From JACVRM01 sp046262315 (GTDB lineage: Bacteria > Actinomycetota > Thermoleophilia > Gaiellales > Gaiellaceae): a DNA stretch of 64,000 bases. Each line of letters opens with the position of its first letter. The first letter of the stretch is position 1. The notes under the pieces are model-generated. The model saw only the letters and a program-made list of their open reading frames with translations. It did not search any database and was not told the origin of the DNA. This document shows, one piece after another, positions 41,135-50,147 of the stretch. The DNA lies in contig JBHEMZ010000084.1 of the NCBI GenBank assembly GCA_046262315.1, positions 12,720 to 76,719 on the forward strand, read 5' to 3'. A program made the position numbers and the translations under genes.

Positions 41135-44100
41135 ATGCGCTGTCCGAGCTGCGGCAAGGAGAACCCGGAGGGCTTCCAGTTCTGCGGCTTCTGCACCGCG
41201 CCGCTCGAGGAGGCTGCGGCGCCCGCTGCGGAGGAGCGCAAGGTCGTCACCGTGCTCTTCTGCGATCTCGTGGGCTTCACCGCCCGCTCGGAGAGCGCCG
41301 ACCCAGAGGACGTCCGCGCGCGGATCCGCCCCTACCACCAGCGCCTGCGCACCGAGATCGAGCGGTACGGCGGCACGGTGGAGAAGTTCGTGGGCGACGC
41401 GGTGATGGCCGTGTTCGGCGCCCCCGTCGCCCACGAGGACGACGTCGAGCGGGCGGTTCGCTCGGGCCTGCGCATCCTCGAGGCGATCGAGGAGCTGAAC
41501 GACGCCGACGCCGGACTCGAGCTGCAGGTACGGATCGGGATCAACACGGGCGAGGCGGTCGTGGCCCTCGGTACCAGGCCCGAGCAGGGCGAGGGCATCG
41601 TCACCGGCGACGTCGTCAACACCGCCTCACGCCTGCAGTCGGCAGCGCCGGTGGGCGGAATCGCGGTCGGCGAGCTCACGTACCGCCAGACGAAGGAGAT
41701 CTTCGACTACGAGGAGCTCGAGCCCGTCTCCGTCAAGGGCAAGGCGGGACCGCTGCAGATCTGGCGGGCGCGCTCGGCCCGGGCCCGCTTCGGCACCGAC
41801 CTCACTCGCAGGCACTCGACGCCGCTCGTCGGCCGCGAGCTCGAGCAGGACCTGCTGCGGGGCACCTTCGAGCGCTGCGCGCGCGATGCCTCCGTCCAGC
41901 TGGTGACGATCGTGGGCGAGCCCGGTGTCGGCAAGAGCCGCGTCGCCGGCGAGCTCTTTCGCCACCTCGACGACCGCTCGGACCTGATCATCAGCTGGCG
42001 CCAGGGCCGCTGTCTGCCCTACGGCGAAGGGATCAGCTTCTGGGCGCTGGGGGAGATCGTCAAGGCGCAGGCGGGGATTCTCGAGTCCGACGCGCCCGAC
42101 GTGGCTGCCCAAAAGCTCGAGGCCGCTCTCCCCGCCGACGTGGAGGAACGGGAATGGCTCTTCGCCCGCCTCGCACCCCTCGTCGGCGCCGAGGCAGAGC
42201 CGGCGCCGCAGGAGGAGTCGTTCACCGCCTGGCGCCGCTTTCTCGAGTCGCTCGCCGCCGAGCGCCCGGCCGTGCTCGTCTTCGAGGACCTGCACTGGGC
42301 CGACGAGGCCCTCCTCGCCTTCCTCGAGCACGTGGTCGAATGGTCGCAGGGAGTACCGCTCCTGCTCCTCTGCACCGCGAGGCCGGAGCTGTACGAGGCT
42401 CAGGCTGCCTGGGGCGCCGGCACGCGCAACGCCACGACGATCAACCTCGCCCCGCTCTCGGACGAGGAGACGACACAGCTCGTCTCCGCCCTCCTCGACG
42501 CGGCCGTGCTCCCGGCCGAGGTGCAGGCGCTCGTGCTCGAGCGCGCGGGCGGAAACCCGCTCTATGCCGAGGAGTTCGTGCGGATGCTGAAAGACCGGGG
42601 TCTGCTCGTGAAGAAGGGCAGGACGCTCGCGCTTGCGGCGGGGGCGGAGATCCCCTTCCCGGAGAGCGTGCAGGCGCTGATCGCCGCCCGGCTGGACACC
42701 CTCTCCGCCGAGCGCAAGAGGCTGCTCCAGGACGCGTCGGTGATCGGCAAGGTCTTCTGGGCGGGGGCCGTCGCGGAGCTGGGCAGCCGGGAGGAGTCCG
42801 ACGTCCGAGACGGCCTGCACGAGCTCTCGCGCAAGGAGCTCGTCCGCCCCGCCCGCACGAGCTCGATGGAGGGGGAGTCCGAGTACGCCTTCTGGCACGC
42901 GCTCGTGCGAGACGTCTGCTACGGCCAGATCCCGAGAGCCGCCCGTGGCGTCAAGCACAGAGGCGCCGCCGAGTGGATCGAGCGCCGCGCGGGGGAGCGG
43001 GCGGAGGACCTCGCCGATGTGATCGCGCACCACTACTCGCAGGCGCTCGAGCTCGCCAGCGCGGCGGGCGAGCCTGGCGACGCAGAACTCGAGGCAAAGG
43101 CGCGCCGCTTCCTGGTGCTCGCGGGGGAGCGAGCGCTCGCGCTCGACGTCGCTCGCGCCGAGGCGAGTTTCGCAAAGGCCCTGGCGCTCGCGCCGGCCGG
43201 AGATCCGGAACGGCCCGAGATCCTGGAGCGCTGGGCGGGGGCGGCGACTCCGATGGGTCACCCGGCTGAGGCGGCGGCGGCGCTCGAGGAGGCGGTCGCC
43301 GCCTTCCGTGACCGCGGCGAGCCGGTCGCGGCCGGACGGGCCTTGATCAAGCTCTCGGCAGCGCGCTGGACGCTCGGCGATCCGCGCCACGAGCAGGCGT
43401 CCCTCGAGGCGCTGGCGCTGCTCGAGGCCGAGCCGCCCGGGCCCGAACTGGTGCACGCGCACGGGACGCTGGCAACCCTGAAGCTGGTTCAGTCCGCCGA
43501 TCGGGCGGCGATCGCCGCCGCCGACCGCACCCTGGCGCTGGCCGCTGAGCTCGGTCTCGAGGAACCGTGGGCACTCAGCGTCCGCGGCTGCGCCCGTTGC
43601 TCCATGGGGGAAGCGGAGGGCCTTGACGAGATGCGGCGCGCGCTGGAGCAGGTGGCGGACCACAAGCGCGCTCACACGACGGCCGCCATTCACGCCAACT
43701 TTGCAGAGGCGCTCTGGGCGTTCGAAGGGCCGGAAGCGTCGCTCGCCGCCGCGCGCGCGGGAATCGACTTCTGCGAGCGCCGCGGGATCCGCGGCCAGGC
43801 GCTCGTAAGCGGTGCCATGAGCCTCGGAGCCCTCGAGCAGCTAGGCGAATGGGACGAGGCGCTCGCTCTGGCCGACTCGCTCGTCCGCGGCTCTGAGGGT
43901 AGCGGCTCGACATTCGTCCTGGTCCTGGCGCGCTCGACGCAGGCACGCCTGCTCGCCGCGCGCGGCGAGAACGAGCAGGCGCGTACGCACAGCAAGTGGC
44001 TGGTGGAGACAACGCGCGCGTCGGGCGAGGCGCAGCTGATCGCGCAGGCCTTCGGCGCCGTCGCGCGCGTGCGGCTCGCCGAGCGCGAGCGCGAGCGCGA

Positions 44101-44554
44101 GCAGGCGGCAGCGCTCCTCGGCGAGCTCGAGCGGACGCCCAACTTCCGCCAGAACCCGTTCTTCCCCGCGCACCTGCCCGACCTCGTGCGGGCGGCGCTC
44201 GCCTGCGCGGAGCCGGGCCTCGCCGAACGGCTCGCCGACGGGATCGAGCCCCGTACTCCCCTGCTCGAGCACGCCTTCTGCGCCGTCCGCGCGACGCTAG
44301 CCGAGGCGGCCGGCGAGCACGAGCGGGCGGTTGCGCTCTACGCCGAGGCGGCCGAGCGCTGGGAGCGCTTCGGCGTGGTGCCCGAGCGCGGTCACGCCCT
44401 GCTCGGCCGGAGCCGCTGCCTGCTCGCCCTCGGCCGACTGGGTGCCGAGTCCGCCCTTCGTGAGGCGCGTCAGATCTTCGCCGGCCTCGGCGCCAGACCA
44501 CTGCTCGAGGAGACGGACGTGCTGCTCGAACGCGCCGCGGCCGCAGCTTCATAG
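41135..44554 (+). CDS. Zinc-ribbon, class III cyclase, ATPase and TPR regulatory protein
   Basis: 1139 residues. N-terminal zinc ribbon (CPSCGKENPEGFQFCGFC). Cyclase domain ~35-205 with metal Asp residues in FCDLVGFTARSES and KFVGDAVMAVFGAP, the adenine-site Lys in VEKFVGD and the Asn/Arg pair in GDVVNTASRLQ, so it looks catalytically competent. AAA/STAND ATPase from ~230 (VGEPGVGKSRVAGEL; Walker B LVFEDLHWADEA). The C-terminal ~500 residues are helical TPR-like. Probably a cytosolic sensor making cAMP or a related nucleotide. Typical of Thermoleophilia and Chloroflexi-type genomes. Confidence 0.86.
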   Translation: MRCPSCGKENPEGFQFCGFCTAPLEEAAAPAAEERKVVTVLFCDLVGFTARSESADPEDVRARIRPYHQRLRTEIERYGGTVEKFVGDAVMAVFGAPVAHEDDVERAVRSGLRILEAIEELNDADAGLELQVRIGINTGEAVVALGTRPEQGEGIVTGDVVNTASRLQSAAPVGGIAVGELTYRQTKEIFDYEELEPVSVKGKAGPLQIWRARSARARFGTDLTRRHSTPLVGRELEQDLLRGTFERCARDASVQLVTIVGEPGVGKSRVAGELFRHLDDRSDLIISWRQGRCLPYGEGISFWALGEIVKAQAGILESDAPDVAAQKLEAALPADVEEREWLFARLAPLVGAEAEPAPQEESFTAWRRFLESLAAERPAVLVFEDLHWADEALLAFLEHVVEWSQGVPLLLLCTARPELYEAQAAWGAGTRNATTINLAPLSDEETTQLVSALLDAAVLPAEVQALVLERAGGNPLYAEEFVRMLKDRGLLVKKGRTLALAAGAEIPFPESVQALIAARLDTLSAERKRLLQDASVIGKVFWAGAVAELGSREESDVRDGLHELSRKELVRPARTSSMEGESEYAFWHALVRDVCYGQIPRAARGVKHRGAAEWIERRAGERAEDLADVIAHHYSQALELASAAGEPGDAELEAKARRFLVLAGERALALDVARAEASFAKALALAPAGDPERPEILERWAGAATPMGHPAEAAAALEEAVAAFRDRGEPVAAGRALIKLSAARWTLGDPRHEQASLEALALLEAEPPGPELVHAHGTLATLKLVQSADRAAIAAADRTLALAAELGLEEPWALSVRGCARCSMGEAEGLDEMRRALEQVADHKRAHTTAAIHANFAEALWAFEGPEASLAAARAGIDFCERRGIRGQALVSGAMSLGALEQLGEWDEALALADSLVRGSEGSGSTFVLVLARSTQARLLAARGENEQARTHSKWLVETTRASGEAQLIAQAFGAVARVRLAEREREREQAAALLGELERTPNFRQNPFFPAHLPDLVRAALACAEPGLAERLADGIEPRTPLLEHAFCAVRATLAEAAGEHERAVALYAEAAERWERFGVVPERGHALLGRSRCLLALGRLGAESALREARQIFAGLGARPLLEETDVLLERAAAAAS

Positions 44555-44585
44555 CCGTCGACGTACGCGTCAGGCGGCGCTCCCT

Positions 44586-44614
44586 TTGACGCCGGCGCCG
44601 GCTCGGCGTACACT
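44586..44614 (+). promoter_or_regulatory. Full promoter: -35 TTGACG, 17-bp spacer, -10 TACACT
   Basis: TTGACG at 44586-44591 and TACACT at 44609-44614, spaced 17 bases. The -10 ends 9 bases before ATG 44623, so the padR message is leaderless or nearly so. This is the best complete sigma-70-type promoter in the window. Confidence 0.6.
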
Positions 44615-44622
44615 CGAATACT

Positions 44623-44937
44623 ATGCGAGCCGATGTATCACGCGGCCACCTCGACCTGCTGCTGCTCGGGAGTGTCGCCCGCCGGCCGCTGCACGGCTAT
44701 GCGATCGTCGAGGCCATCCGCGACGCGAGCGAGGGTGCCTTCGATCTCCGCGAGGGAACCGTCTACCCAGCGCTGTATCGCCTCGAGGCCGCGGGGCTGC
44801 TGGCGAGCGAGACGTCGGTCTCGGGCGGCCGGAAGCGGCGCACGTACCGGCTGACCCGCCGCGGCCGGAAGGAGCTCGCCGAGCAGCGGCAAGACTGGCG
44901 TGCGTTCGTCCACGCAGTCGAGGCGGTGACCACGTGA
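44623..44937 (+). CDS. PadR-family transcriptional regulator
   Basis: 104 residues. N-terminal LDLLLLGSVARRPLHGYAIV and FDLREGTVYPALYRLEAAGL are the PadR winged helix, LLASETSVSGGRKRRTYRLT and RRGRKELAEQRQDW follow. It overlaps the next gene (GTGA), the usual arrangement of a PadR with a membrane partner whose expression it represses along with its own. Confidence 0.92.
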   Translation: MRADVSRGHLDLLLLGSVARRPLHGYAIVEAIRDASEGAFDLREGTVYPALYRLEAAGLLASETSVSGGRKRRTYRLTRRGRKELAEQRQDWRAFVHAVEAVTT

Positions 44938-45824
44938 AAAAGTATTTGCGAGAGCTCGAGTCGGAACTGGCCGAGGCAGGCGTACGCGGCCGGGCGGCGC
45001 GCCGCGCGCTCGAGGAGGCCCGCGATCACCTTGCCGAGCTCGGCGAGGGCGGCGAGGCGCGCTTCGGGCCGCCGCGCGAGATCGCCCTCGAGACCGCGGC
45101 CGTACTCGCCACGTCGTTGACGCGTCGAGCCGCGCTCCAGGCGTTCGGAGCGCTGGCCCTCGCCGGCCCCGGATACCTCGTGCTGATGGCCGTGGTCGCG
45201 CGTCAGGGCTGGCCCGACATCGCTGCGGGGAGGGTTACCGCGCTCGGCGTGATCGCCGCGCTCGGAATCGTCTTCCTCCCGCAGCTTGCGTTCGTGGCCG
45301 GCTGCCTCACCGCTCTGCGCGCCCTCCGCCTGCCCCGACCTGCTCCCGACGCCCAGCTGCGCCTGCTCCGGCGCCGCGCCGGCGTGGCGCTTGTCGCAGG
45401 AGCCGGGACGCTCGCCGCGTGGGCACTGTGGGGCGTCCAGTTCGGCGCCGAGCTTACGGCAGGCTGGCCCGGGCCTACGATTGTCGTGCTGGCCACGGTG
45501 CTGATGCTTCCTCTCGGTGCGGCCGGGCTCGCCGTCCGTGCCGCCACGCACCCACGACCTCTGCCCGGGGGAGAGCCCGGCGACATGTTCGACGACCTCG
45601 CGCCTTTCATCGCCCGCACGCCCCTGCGGAGCCTCGACCTTCGCGCACATCCCTGGGGCGTCGCCTTCGGTGTTGCAGTCGCAGTCGGTCTCGTGGCAAC
45701 GGCCGTCGGGTGGATTGACGAGGGAACCCCCTCCGGCGGGCTCGCGCAGGGCTTCCCCGAGGCGGTGCTCGTGCTGGGCTTCTTCGCCGCTTTCGGCCGC
45801 ACGCTCGGTCTACGTTCCGGCTGA
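44934..45824 (+). CDS. HAAS/DUF1700-like membrane protein paired with PadR
   Basis: 296 residues. A short N-terminal helical domain (KKYLRELESELAEAGVRGRA) like the HAAS/DUF1700 sensor domain, then about seven membrane helices (for example ALGVIAALGIVFLPQLAFVA and PTIVVLATVLMLPLGAAGL). GTG 44934 overlaps the padR stop. Function unknown; the partnership with PadR suggests stress-responsive membrane sensing. Confidence 0.7.
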   Translation: MKKYLRELESELAEAGVRGRAARRALEEARDHLAELGEGGEARFGPPREIALETAAVLATSLTRRAALQAFGALALAGPGYLVLMAVVARQGWPDIAAGRVTALGVIAALGIVFLPQLAFVAGCLTALRALRLPRPAPDAQLRLLRRRAGVALVAGAGTLAAWALWGVQFGAELTAGWPGPTIVVLATVLMLPLGAAGLAVRAATHPRPLPGGEPGDMFDDLAPFIARTPLRSLDLRAHPWGVAFGVAVAVGLVATAVGWIDEGTPSGGLAQGFPEAVLVLGFFAAFGRTLGLRSG

Positions 45825-45869
45825 CACGGTCGACGTCCGACCGCGGGCTAGAGCCGCAGACGGCGCCGC

Positions 45870-45875
45870 TAGCAT
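45870..45875 (+). promoter_or_regulatory. -10 box TAGCAT for pcrA
   Basis: TAGCAT ends 8 bases before ATG 45883. Confidence 0.5.
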
Positions 45876-45882
45876 CGGGTGC

Positions 45883-48030
45883 ATGGCCGTCGCTGCACCC
45901 GACCACTACCTCTCCGACCTGAACAACGCCCAGCGCGACGCCGTCCTCTCGACCGAGGGGCCGCTGCTCGTCATCGCCGGCGCGGGCTCGGGCAAGACGC
46001 GCGTCCTCACGTATCGCGTCGCGCACCTGGTGCGCGCCTGCGGCGTCAAGCCGAACGAGATCCTCGCCATCACGTTCACGAACAAGGCCGCCGGCGAGAT
46101 GAAGACGCGGCTGCACGACCTGCTCGAGGAGGCGGCCCGCCCCATCTGGATCTTGACCTTCCACGCCGCCTGCGGCCGCATCTTGCGGCGCGAGGCCCAG
46201 CGGCTGGGGTACCGCTCGAACTTCACCATCTACGACCAGGCCGACCAGGTGCGGCTCGTCAAGGCGTGCCTCGAGGAGCTGGAGCGCGACCCCAAGCGCT
46301 TCGTGCCGCGCGGCGTCCACGTGGCGATCTCGAACGCGAAGAACGAGCTCGTGTCGCCCGCGATGTACCGCGAGCGCGTCGCGTCGTTCTTCGACCAGAC
46401 GGTCGCCGACGTCTATGAGCTGTACCAGCAGCGCCTGTTCGGCTCGAACGCCGTCGACTTCGACGACATGCTGATGCTCACGGTAGATGTGCTCGAGCGC
46501 TTCCCCGAGGCCCGCGAGCGCTGGCAGAAAGCCTTCCGCTACGTGCTCGTCGACGAGTACCAGGACACGAATCACGCGCAGTACAGATTGCTCCAGCTCC
46601 TGGCCGGAAAGCACAGGAATCTGTGTGCCGTCGGGGACCAGGACCAGTCGGTCTTTTCGTTCCGCGGCGCTGACATCCGCAACATCCTCGAGTTCGAGCG
46701 CGACTTCCGGGGCACGCGCGTGATCACGCTCGAGCAGAACTACCGCTCCACGAACACGATTCTGCGCGCCGCCAACCACGTCATCCGCCACAACACGGAG
46801 CGCAAGGAGAAGAACCTCTGGTCGGAGCTCGGCGAAGGCGATCCCGTGCAGGTGCTCGAGGTCGAGGACGAACACGCCGAGGCCCGGTTCGTCGCCGCCC
46901 AGATCGCCCAGCTCGTGGACGGCGGCGTGAACGGCAGCGAGATCGCCGTCTTCTACCGGACGAACGCGCAGTCGCGCGTGCTGGAGGACGTGCTCGTGCG
47001 CCAGGATGTCGCCTACCAGGTGATCGGAGGCCCGCGCTTCTACGAGCGTGCCGAGGTCAAGGATCTGATCGCGTACCTCCAGGTGCTCGACAATCCGGCC
47101 GACGCCGTCTCGCTCCAGCGGATCGTGAACCGGCCGCGGCGCGGCATCGGCGATACGACGGTCGCACGGCTGGCCGCCCACGCCGACGGCATGGGGGTGA
47201 CGCTCTTCGAGTCGCTCGGCCGCGCCGAAGAGGCCGGCGTGGCGGGCGCGCCGCTTCGCAACGTGCAAGCGCTCTGGCGCCTGCTCCAGTCGCTCCAGGC
47301 GGCCGCACGCGAGCTGACCGTCCCCGACCTTGTCGAGCGGGTGCTCGAGGAATCCGGCTACCTGGACGCGCTCGAGGCCGAGCGGACGATCGAGGCGCAG
47401 GGCCGCATGGAGAACCTGCGCGAGCTCGTCGGCGTGGCGCAGGAGTTCCACGCCTCGGCGGCCGACCCGAGCCTCTCGACCTTCCTGCAGGAAATCTCGC
47501 TCTACTCCGACCAGGACGCGCTGACCGACAAGGAGAGCCTCGTCACGCTGATGACGCTGCACAACGCGAAGGGCCTGGAGTTCAGGGCCGTCTTCATGAT
47601 CGGAATGGAGGAGGGGATCTTCCCGCACTCGCGCTCGATCGAGGAGCAGTCGCTCGAGGAGGAGCGGCGCCTGGCCTACGTGGGCATGACGCGCGCGCAG
47701 GAGCGGCTGACGCTGACGCACGCGACGACGCGCTCCCTCTACGGCAACCGCTCGTACAACCTGCCCTCGCGCTTCCTCGACGAGCTGCCGTCCGAGGGCG
47801 TCGAGCGCGAGCGGCTGCGGCCGGCGTCGTGGTCGTCGTACGGCGCGCGCTCCTACACCCCGAAGACGGACGTCCCCGATCTGTCGGCGGGGGAATCGGT
47901 GCGTCACGGGACGCTCGGTGAGGGCGTCGTGCTGCGCGTCGAGCCCGGCGGCGTCGTGACGGTGCGCTTCGCGCAGGACGGCGCCGAGCGCCGCCTGATG
48001 CTCGAGTACGCGCCGCTCGAGCGCATATGA
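45883..48030 (+). CDS. pcrA: UvrD/PcrA-type ATP-dependent DNA helicase
   Basis: 715 residues, superfamily 1A helicase. Q-motif region LNNAQRDAV, Walker A AGAGSGKT, motif Ia ITFTNKAAGEM, motif II VLVDEYQDTN, motif III AVGDQDQSVFSFRGA, motif IV LEQNYRST, motif V LMTLHNAKGLEF and motif VI RLAYVGMTRAQ are all present. The C-terminal RHGTLGEGVV segment is the UvrD Tudor-like RNA polymerase-interaction tail. Removes recombinases and acts in nucleotide excision repair. Its stop overlaps the next gene (ATGA). Confidence 0.96.
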   Translation: MAVAAPDHYLSDLNNAQRDAVLSTEGPLLVIAGAGSGKTRVLTYRVAHLVRACGVKPNEILAITFTNKAAGEMKTRLHDLLEEAARPIWILTFHAACGRILRREAQRLGYRSNFTIYDQADQVRLVKACLEELERDPKRFVPRGVHVAISNAKNELVSPAMYRERVASFFDQTVADVYELYQQRLFGSNAVDFDDMLMLTVDVLERFPEARERWQKAFRYVLVDEYQDTNHAQYRLLQLLAGKHRNLCAVGDQDQSVFSFRGADIRNILEFERDFRGTRVITLEQNYRSTNTILRAANHVIRHNTERKEKNLWSELGEGDPVQVLEVEDEHAEARFVAAQIAQLVDGGVNGSEIAVFYRTNAQSRVLEDVLVRQDVAYQVIGGPRFYERAEVKDLIAYLQVLDNPADAVSLQRIVNRPRRGIGDTTVARLAAHADGMGVTLFESLGRAEEAGVAGAPLRNVQALWRLLQSLQAAARELTVPDLVERVLEESGYLDALEAERTIEAQGRMENLRELVGVAQEFHASAADPSLSTFLQEISLYSDQDALTDKESLVTLMTLHNAKGLEFRAVFMIGMEEGIFPHSRSIEEQSLEEERRLAYVGMTRAQERLTLTHATTRSLYGNRSYNLPSRFLDELPSEGVERERLRPASWSSYGARSYTPKTDVPDLSAGESVRHGTLGEGVVLRVEPGGVVTVRFAQDGAERRLMLEYAPLERI

Positions 48031-48773
48031 CGTGGCTGTGGGAGATCGTCGAGCGCGATCACGAGATCCAGAACCCGACGACCCCCGAGAAGATCCGTCT
48101 CCTCGGCGACTACCTGCGGCTCGGGCGGGAGAGCCATGTGCTCGACATGGCTTGTGGCCAAGGCGGACCCGCGATCGTCTTGGCCTCCGCCTACGGGTGC
48201 CGTATCCTCGGCGTCGAAAGCCGGGCGGAATTCGCGGGGAGAGCTCGCACACGCATTGCCGCCTGCGGCCTCGATTCGCTCATCGAGGTACGTACCGGCG
48301 ACGCGGCGCAGTTCGCCCTCGAGGACGGCGCATGGGACGCGGCGCTCTGTCTCGGCGCCAGCTTCGTGTGGGGCAACATCCGCGACGCGACGGACGTCCT
48401 CGTCCCGGCGGTACGTGCCGGCGGGTTCGTGGCGGTCGGCGAGCCGTTCTGGCGGCGCTGGCCGCTCCCCGAGGGCGTCGACGACGAGGGCTACGTCGGC
48501 CTTGACGCGACACTCGCGCGCTTCACAGAGGCCGGCGTGGCAGTCACCGGCCTGATCGCCGCCTCGGAGGACGACTGGGACCACTACGAGAGCCTGCACT
48601 GGCGCGCCGTCGAGGAGTGGCTGGCGGACGAGCTGGAGGCGCCCGTCGGCCACGACGTCCGTTTACGACACGAGCGTTATCGCGGCGACTTCTTCCGCTA
48701 CAAGCGCGCGCTGCTCGGTTGGGGCATCTTCATCGGGCGCAGAGGCCTTGCCCCTCGCGCGGCGCGGCCGTAA
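48027..48773 (+). CDS. SAM-dependent methyltransferase (class I)
   Basis: 248 residues. Motif I VLDMACGQGGPAIVLASA (~38-55), acidic residue at the end of beta 2 in RILGVESRAEF, and AALCLGASFVWGNIRDA at motif IV. No signature for a specific acceptor. Coupled to pcrA by an ATGA overlap. The acceptor could be a small molecule; not assigned. Confidence 0.85.
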   Translation: MTWLWEIVERDHEIQNPTTPEKIRLLGDYLRLGRESHVLDMACGQGGPAIVLASAYGCRILGVESRAEFAGRARTRIAACGLDSLIEVRTGDAAQFALEDGAWDAALCLGASFVWGNIRDATDVLVPAVRAGGFVAVGEPFWRRWPLPEGVDDEGYVGLDATLARFTEAGVAVTGLIAASEDDWDHYESLHWRAVEEWLADELEAPVGHDVRLRHERYRGDFFRYKRALLGWGIFIGRRGLAPRAARP

Positions 48774-48776
48774 CCT
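48771..48776 (+). promoter_or_regulatory. -10 box TAACCT for the Eis-like gene
   Basis: TAACCT lies at the end of the methyltransferase gene and ends 8 bases before GTG 48784, supporting that start over TTG 48748. Confidence 0.5.
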
Positions 48777-48783
48777 CCCGGCC

Positions 48784-50016
48784 GTGCTGAAGACGTCCTC
48801 CATCACTATCCGCGCGCCCGAGCAGGACGAGCTCAAGGAATTCCTGACCACCGTCGAGACGGCCTTCGGCGAGGCGCTCCATGACGACGACGTCGAGCGC
48901 TGGGGCCCGCACCTCGACCTCTCGCGCCAGCACTGGGCGTTCGACGGTGACGTGCCCGTGGGCGCTGCGGGCACGTACGACAATCGCATCCGCATCCCCG
49001 GCGCGGAGCTTGCCGCGGGCGGTGTGACGATGGTCGGCGTCCACCCGAGCCACCGACGGCGCGGCATCCTCACCGAGCTGATGCGCCGGCAGCTCGACGA
49101 GATCCACGAGCACGGCGACCCGCTGGCGATCCTGTGGGCCTCGGAGGCCCCGATCTACGGGCGCTTCGGCTACGGCGTGGCTACGCAGGCCGCGCGCATC
49201 GACGCCGAGCGCGACCGCACGGTGTTCCGTCAGCCCGACGAGCCCGCGGGGCGAACGCGGCTACTCGACGCCGACGAGGCGACGACGGTCATCCCGGAGA
49301 TCTACGACCGCGTGCAGGCCGCCACGCCGGGCATGCTCGCGCGCAGCGAGTCCTGGTGGACGTCGTTCCGCCTGGCCGATCCCGAGCGCTGGCGTCACGG
49401 CGCCGGCCCGCTGTTCCGCGCCGTGTGGGAGCTCGACGGCGAGCCGCAGGCCTACGCGCTCTACCGGCTCAAGGGCTCGTGGGACGAGGGCGTTCCCGGC
49501 GGCTCGCTGCAGGTGCGCGAGGCGCTCGGCACTACGCCCCAGGCGACCCGCGAGATCTGGCGCTTCGTCTTCGGCGTCGATCTCGTACAGCGCGTGCAGA
49601 GCTGGCTGTTGCCCTCGGACCACCCGCTCTTCCTCTCGGTTACGGAGCCGCGCCGGCTGAAGCTCTCCCTGGGCGACGGCCTCTGGGTGCGCCTGCTCGA
49701 CCTGGAGGCGGCGCTCGCTGCGCGTGAGTACGGCTGCGACGGGTCGGTCACGCTCGAGGTGCGCGACTCGTTCTGCCCCTGGAACGAGGGCGTGTGGCGG
49801 CTCGACGTCGAGGACGGCGAGCGCGCCGTCGAGCACGGGGGCGAGCCGGATCTGCGGCTCGACGTGGCCGACCTCGGCTCGGCGTACCTCGGCGGTTTCT
49901 CGTTCGCGGCGCTCGAGCGCGCAGGGCGCGTGGAGGAGCTGGCTGCCGGCGCCCTCGCGCGCGCAGACGCGCTCTTCCGGGCCGCGGTCACGCCGTGGTG
50001 CCCGGAGGTCTTCTAG
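48784..50016 (+). CDS. Eis-like GNAT N-acetyltransferase with SCP2-like C-terminal domain
   Basis: 410 residues, the size of the Eis (enhanced intracellular survival) family. The acetyl-CoA motif VGVHPSHRRRGILTELMRRQ is at ~75-95, the second GNAT fold at about 150-290 and a sterol-carrier-like domain after that (SVTLEVRDSFCPWNEGVWRL), ending VTPWCPEVF. Eis proteins acetylate polyamines, aminoglycosides or proteins; the substrate here is unknown. GTG 48784 is chosen from the box upstream. Confidence 0.84.
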   Translation: MLKTSSITIRAPEQDELKEFLTTVETAFGEALHDDDVERWGPHLDLSRQHWAFDGDVPVGAAGTYDNRIRIPGAELAAGGVTMVGVHPSHRRRGILTELMRRQLDEIHEHGDPLAILWASEAPIYGRFGYGVATQAARIDAERDRTVFRQPDEPAGRTRLLDADEATTVIPEIYDRVQAATPGMLARSESWWTSFRLADPERWRHGAGPLFRAVWELDGEPQAYALYRLKGSWDEGVPGGSLQVREALGTTPQATREIWRFVFGVDLVQRVQSWLLPSDHPLFLSVTEPRRLKLSLGDGLWVRLLDLEAALAAREYGCDGSVTLEVRDSFCPWNEGVWRLDVEDGERAVEHGGEPDLRLDVADLGSAYLGGFSFAALERAGRVEELAAGALARADALFRAAVTPWCPEVF

Positions 50017-50081
50017 GCGGCCGTTTGCCGAGCACCGGCGGGGGCACTACCGGCGCATGACGAAATCCACGTTGCGTTCGC

Positions 50082-50099
50082 TCGCGAAGCACTTCGCGA
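50082..50099 (+). terminator. Hairpin after the Eis-like gene
   Basis: TCGCGAAG-CA-CTTCGCGA, extended outside by GCGTT/AACGC with a small internal loop. About 65 bases after the stop and before the next leaderless start. Confidence 0.55.
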
Positions 50100-50135
50100 A
50101 ACGCGCAATTTGCGACAAGTGACCCGTGCTTCGGA

Positions 50136-50141
50136 CATACT
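50136..50141 (+). promoter_or_regulatory. -10 box CATACT for the glycosidase-deacetylase gene
   Basis: CATACT ends 7 bases before GTG 50148. It lacks the first T of TAnnnT. Confidence 0.4.
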
Positions 50142-50147
50142 CGCGGA

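Noticed and set aside
45607..48252. 881-residue minus-strand frame opposite pcrA
   Set aside because: Shadow of the helicase gene; no motif and no plausible start or promoter.
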